From the NCBI RefSeq assembly GCF_002286735.1, contig NZ_NRTA01000013.1, positions 1 through 64,000 of the forward strand: DNA of 64,000 bases, given 5' to 3'. Numbering within the stretch: position 1 is the stretch's first letter; every line of letters begins with the position of its first letter. Shown here one piece after another: positions 60,776 through 64,000 of the stretch. Under the pieces are notes generated by a model. The model was given only the letters and a program-made list of their open reading frames with translations. It was not told where the DNA came from and searched no databases. Position numbers and translations under genes: made by a program. This DNA comes from Leptolyngbya sp. BC1307 (lineage in GTDB: Bacteria; Cyanobacteriota; Cyanobacteriia; Phormidesmidales; Phormidesmidaceae).

Positions 60776-62968
60776 TTACCCTTCAGCCTGCCACCGCTTA
60801 ATAGCCTGCTGAGCGGGTTCGTAGGCAGTCGTTCCAGCCGGCACCAAAATGGCGGCCTGAATGGCGGCGCTTGGCCTACCCTGCGCCGCCCGAGCCTGGG
60901 CAATGCTAAAAATGCGATCGCTCCACTCGTCGCCTTGCTGCTGGGCCGTCTCATACTCCGGGTGCTCAATAGGGACTTCCCGTAGCTTGACGATGGCTTT
61001 TTGGTAGCTGCTGGCCTGTCCAGAGGCCGGAATCTGTCTGGCGGCGAAGATGATGTCACGGCTGCGCTGTCGCTGCTGCCAGAAGGCGACCCGCTCCTGA
61101 GCTTTTTTGCGAAATTCAGGAGCAGCCTCGGGCATGGCGTTAGCCGCCGCGATCGCTGACCCAAGATTGCCGCTGGTTGCCCGGCCTTCAGCAATGTCTA
61201 AAATAATTTGGCTCCAGCTACGAATATCCTGCTGGGCTTCTTCATAGTAGGGCTCTCCTGATTGGATCAATCCGGCTTTGGCGATCGCCTCAGCAAACTG
61301 AGAGGCCTGGGTAGGCTGAATCGCCGTACGCGCATCGGTCAAGACAGAGGCATTGGCCTGCTGCGCTTCGGCTGCGCCTGCCCGCGCCTGCGTCAGCACT
61401 GACGAAAAAGTGGCGTCTCGCTGAGACTGCGGCACCTGCTGCAAGGCAATTAGCGCTTCCGAATACTGTCTTTGTTCTAGGGCGGCAGTAGCCTGCGCTA
61501 TTAAGGCTTTGCCAGCGGCTGCTTCCTGTTCGCGGGTGGCAGCGTCGTTAGCGGCAGATGTCTCTACTACTGTCGGTTGTGCTGCAGGGGCATCTGGCTC
61601 CTCTGGGTCAAGCATCGCTGATCCGTCCGTTGCTTCTGCAGCTCGCTCTTCCTCGCTACCTTCATCTGCTGCTTGGGGACTCTCGCCTATGGTAGGCATA
61701 CTCAGTCTCTGACTTAAGCCTTCCCAAGCAGTCGCGACAAAAGGCTGCTTGAGCAGCACACCGCCTACGAGCAGAGCTAGGGCCAGCAGCCCCCAGTTGC
61801 GCAGCTTAGCACCGCTGACAGGTGAGGAGGTATCCCAATTTTGGTAAGGCACAATCGCGCTGCTATCTGCAGCACCTTCTATCGTGCCGTTGGGTTGACT
61901 GATCGCAGCCGTGCTGTCGTCGCTACCGATAGTGTCAGCCGATTCAAAGTAAGCAGAGTCACGATCATCAACTGGGTTGTCGATGTAGAGATCGTCGGTG
62001 TAGAGATTCTCGTCTGTAGCTGCAGTGCCGTTTGCATTAGCAGCTGATTGCCAGGGTGGCTCAATAGGCGGCTCCTCCGTAGCTAAAGCGCTCTCCCTCC
62101 CTATACTTTCTGTTTCTGCCTGAGAATTTTCTCTGTCGAGGCCCGCAGAGACTGGCCAATTATCTGTTCGGCTAGTAGTCTCAGCCTCAGCGTCGAGCGC
62201 CAGCGGCGCAGTCACGGCAGCGCCAGCGACCGGAGGCACCTCGGGGACGACCACAGCATTTCCTTGATCTCCAGGCACCAGGCTGACCAGGTTTTGAATC
62301 GGTCGCCAGTGATGGTCGCAAAGCTCTGGCAAACGTTTGGCTACGTAGTCGCCGAGCTGATCGAGCGTGCGATAGTTTTGCTGCAGGGCTTCTAACAGAG
62401 CTGCTGTAAATAGGCCATGATGCACGCCGAGCGTTTCGTGGGAATACTGCTCCGGCTGGCACGATAGCAGCAATGGGATCTGCTGCTGCTGGGCCAGACT
62501 CATTGCCTGAGTGCCAATTGTCTGCCCGGCTAAAGCTCCTTGAGAACGATTAATGTCTAAAACCAAGACGGTGTGAGCAGCCGGGAGCTGTGCCAGGGTG
62601 TCAATCAGGTCGGCAACAGCAATACCGGTATCTTTGATCTGCCCGGGGTCCCCGTCTATCGGCATCAGGTAGTCTGCTTCCTCTAGCTGAACACCATAGC
62701 CGCTAAAGAAAAACCAGAGAATGTCGTCTGCACCGACCTGCTGAGTGATTGTGTGAATCCAGGCGGCGATCGCTGGCTTATCCGGATAGACTGCTTGATG
62801 GCCCACAGAAGTCGTGATGTCGCTGAGCAAAATACAGCGATCCGCGGCGATCCCTGCTTCCTCCACAAAAAAGCGATGCACAAAAAGCGCGTCGTTTTGC
62901 GCGTGCCTCAGCGGCTGTAGATGCCGATACTGGTTGATGCCGATGGTGATGGCCCAATAGTTAGCCAT
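60776..62968 (-). CDS. Pseudo-orthocaspase with membrane helix and TPR-like tail
   Basis: A 730-residue protein. The N-terminal caspase-fold p20 domain (1-235) starts ANYWAITIGINQYRHLQPLRHAQNDA. The catalytic His of SGHG is Tyr91 (FFFSGYGVQ) and the catalytic Cys of the DxCxS site is Asn140 (VLDINRSQG), so peptidase activity is not expected. A long acidic, Ser/Thr/Ala linker (about 245-385) leads to one membrane helix (NWGLLALALLVGGVLL). An Ala-rich helical tail follows with at least three repeats of a Y-E-x-A-Q...W-x-x-I-x-x-I-A pattern (about 560-730). It may be a scaffold or regulator, which is inference. Confidence 0.87.
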   Translation of the reverse strand: MANYWAITIGINQYRHLQPLRHAQNDALFVHRFFVEEAGIAADRCILLSDITTSVGHQAVYPDKPAIAAWIHTITQQVGADDILWFFFSGYGVQLEEADYLMPIDGDPGQIKDTGIAVADLIDTLAQLPAAHTVLVLDINRSQGALAGQTIGTQAMSLAQQQQIPLLLSCQPEQYSHETLGVHHGLFTAALLEALQQNYRTLDQLGDYVAKRLPELCDHHWRPIQNLVSLVPGDQGNAVVVPEVPPVAGAAVTAPLALDAEAETTSRTDNWPVSAGLDRENSQAETESIGRESALATEEPPIEPPWQSAANANGTAATDENLYTDDLYIDNPVDDRDSAYFESADTIGSDDSTAAISQPNGTIEGAADSSAIVPYQNWDTSSPVSGAKLRNWGLLALALLVGGVLLKQPFVATAWEGLSQRLSMPTIGESPQAADEGSEEERAAEATDGSAMLDPEEPDAPAAQPTVVETSAANDAATREQEAAAGKALIAQATAALEQRQYSEALIALQQVPQSQRDATFSSVLTQARAGAAEAQQANASVLTDARTAIQPTQASQFAEAIAKAGLIQSGEPYYEEAQQDIRSWSQIILDIAEGRATSGNLGSAIAAANAMPEAAPEFRKKAQERVAFWQQRQRSRDIIFAARQIPASGQASSYQKAIVKLREVPIEHPEYETAQQQGDEWSDRIFSIAQARAAQGRPSAAIQAAILVPAGTTAYEPAQQAIKRWQAEG

Positions 62969-63392
62969 GGATGGTCTCCCGGACTATGACAAACGGTCAG
63001 TTTGATAAACTTGCCTACATTGACTCCATCATTAAGGAGCCTTAGCTAAGCTACATATGCCCACAGAAGGTATCACAAGCGCAGCGCTTCATATCGCCAA
63101 CTTTCCTTAAAGTGTAGCGAGATCTCCTAAACTGGGAAACTTGATAGAGACTAGGGATAGCAATACTGCCAGAGCCTTCGGCAGTTTAGACATCATTCAG
63201 TTAAGCTACGTTACGGTTTCAGCGGCTGCTTAGGCAGTGAGCTACACAAGTCAAAACTGTAGCTTTACTGCGTCTGATTCCCTGTTAAGTTAAACCCTTT
63301 AAGTTAAATCCTTTAAGGTGCTCTCCCGTTAGACTACCAGCGCTGCTACCCAAAACTGACGTTCTGAAACTCACTTCAAATCAACTAATCGC
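62969..63392. other. Divergent intergenic region with tandem 14-mers
   Basis: 424 bp without a gene. It contains a small hairpin ACTGCC/GGCAGT (about 63166-63186) and 14-bp tandem repeats at 63285-63312, about 80 nt before the next start codon. It must carry promoters for both neighbours. Confidence 0.45.
63285..63312 (+). repeat. 14-bp tandem repeat TTAAGTTAAAYCCT
   Basis: TTAAGTTAAACCCT (63285-63298) and TTAAGTTAAATCCT (63299-63312) are adjacent, followed by a partial third unit (TTAAGG). The TTAA cores recall Pho-box repeats (PyTTAAPyPyT/A at 11-bp spacing) but spacing and flanks differ. Confidence 0.6.
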
Positions 63393-63875
63393 ATGTGGCC
63401 AACTCGCTATCCAGCACGCCGTCCGGGGCGCGTTCAACTCATCTCTAGCGCTCGACTCAGGCGAAGAAATTCTGCCTGGCAACGCTCTATCCTATCAGCC
63501 GGTTTAGCCGCGCTAGTCGGCGGCACTGGCATCTGGATAACCGAGGCGCTGATTGCTCCCCAGGCTTCCCAGGCCTACACCTCAAGGCTGGATTTATTTT
63601 TAGCTAGAGAGACCGGCGAGACTTATGAAACGCTGATTCGCCGAGCCGAAATGGCTGCCAGAGCAGGGGCGCAGCGCAGCTTCGATCAAGATTTGCTCAC
63701 GACCAACGTGTCAGTGACTGTCGTTGCAGAAGGTGACGGCTTGACAGTACCTATCCTGACGCTGCGAGTAGACCGTGATCAGTGGCGGGCCAGACCCGAA
63801 ACCTATTACTGGGCTACCTACTATCGCACCGCCGAAATATTGCTTAGTTCGCCAGCGGGAACCCTCAGTCAGTGA
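63393..63875 (+). CDS. Conserved membrane-anchored protein, unknown
   Basis: A 160-residue protein. A basic N-terminus (about 1-30, many Arg) precedes one membrane helix (SILSAGLAALVGGTGIWIT). An extracytoplasmic domain follows, with TSRLDLFLARETGETYETLIRRAEMAARAGAQRSFDQD and a beta-rich part ending LRVDRDQWRARPETYYWATYYRTAEILL. It looks like a conserved cyanobacterial envelope protein; I cannot name a family. The stop is only a few bases before the inverted-repeat element at 63879. Confidence 0.65.
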   Translation: MWPTRYPARRPGRVQLISSARLRRRNSAWQRSILSAGLAALVGGTGIWITEALIAPQASQAYTSRLDLFLARETGETYETLIRRAEMAARAGAQRSFDQDLLTTNVSVTVVAEGDGLTVPILTLRVDRDQWRARPETYYWATYYRTAEILLSSPAGTLSQ

Positions 63876-63878
63876 TGC

Positions 63879-63982
63879 TATAGCGTTGGTCACTTGGCTG
63901 AGTGCCGCAACGCAGGCAAAACCTTTGCATAACAACAGGCCAAGTGACTCGCGTTACCCGAATGCATCCGGGTAACGCTATA
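63879..63982. mobile_element. 104-bp inverted-repeat element (MITE-like)
   Basis: The left end TATAGCGTT-GGTCACTTGGC (63879-63898) is matched by GCCAAGTGAC (63939-63948) and by AACGCTATA at the right end (63974-63982). The right arm is interrupted by a perfect palindromic hairpin, CGTTACCCG...CGGGTAACG (63952-63977). There is no coding capacity. Terminal inverted repeats plus small size suggest a MITE or a folded RNA repeat; I could not define a target-site duplication. Confidence 0.55.
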
Positions 63983-64000
63983 TAGACTTCTAGCGCTCTG

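Noticed and set aside
60776-62968. An active metacaspase.
   Set aside because: Both catalytic positions are substituted (Tyr91 and Asn140).
1-64000. CRISPR arrays, prophage, intact insertion sequences, integrases and rRNA genes.
   Set aside because: No regularly spaced repeats, transposase, integrase or phage structural genes, and no rRNA sequence were recognised anywhere in the window.

Overview
The window is a stretch of cyanobacterial chromosome. Frequent GCGATCGC (HIP1) octamers, a group I intron in tRNA-Leu(UAA), ndhL, the fbp-zwf-opcA cluster, gun4, a HetZ homologue and a Cph2-type phytochrome all point the same way. HetZ and the general gene set fit a filamentous, Leptolyngbya/Phormidesmis-like organism, but that placement is inference. 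No rRNA, CRISPR array, intact insertion sequence or replication origin was seen.

Layout. 1-7.7 kb: AT-rich, repeat-bearing non-coding DNA, an RppA-like response regulator, arsenosugar radical-SAM gene arsS with two VTT/TVP38 membrane proteins, an MscS channel and a gene-poor kilobase ending in a 54-residue membrane peptide. 7.7-10.6 kb: a PD-(D/E)XK-like protein, trpA, a DUF3007 protein, ndhL and the intron-bearing tRNA. 10.7-20.9 kb: a conserved unknown, larC (nickel-pincer cofactor), a YciO/Sua5 protein, hetZ, an OmpR-type regulator, a CPP1-like J-like membrane protein, hppD, an RlpA-like protein and rsmE. 21-31 kb: arsR-type repressor, opcA/zwf/fbp (oxidative pentose phosphate pathway and Calvin-cycle phosphatase), glmU, ridA, a Nudix enzyme, malQ and a DnaJ/CbpA-like co-chaperone. 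31-34 kb: one 956-residue phytochrome/GAF histidine kinase.

34.1-39.4 kb is the most disturbed part. Relics of an ExeM-like extracellular nuclease and of a geranylgeranyl-reductase-family flavoprotein lie left of a tightly overlapping nickel/cobalt ECF transporter operon (lipoprotein, NikL-like protein, CbiM, CbiQ, CbiO). The operon's G/C-rich codons differ from its surroundings. Right of it a hairpin repeat and a deleted cbiO relic remain, as if an incoming operon replaced a resident one.

39.4-42.6 kb carries a compact three-gene uracil-catabolism (URC) operon: Urc1-type GTP cyclohydrolase II homologue, Urc4/DUF1688 and upp. 42.6-58.7 kb holds ogt, alaS, a diguanylate cyclase, an FtsH-like zinc peptidase, a VanY-type carboxypeptidase, a phosphoribosyltransferase, a GPH sugar symporter, a YwqG-like protein, an ABC1 kinase, a HAD phosphatase, gun4, a NarL-type regulator and icd. 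The last 5 kb has three uncharacterised cyanobacterial proteins around a caspase-fold protein whose catalytic His and Cys are replaced by Tyr and Asn, and ends in a small inverted-repeat element.

All calls come from reading the sequence. No database search was possible, and family names rest on recognised motifs.
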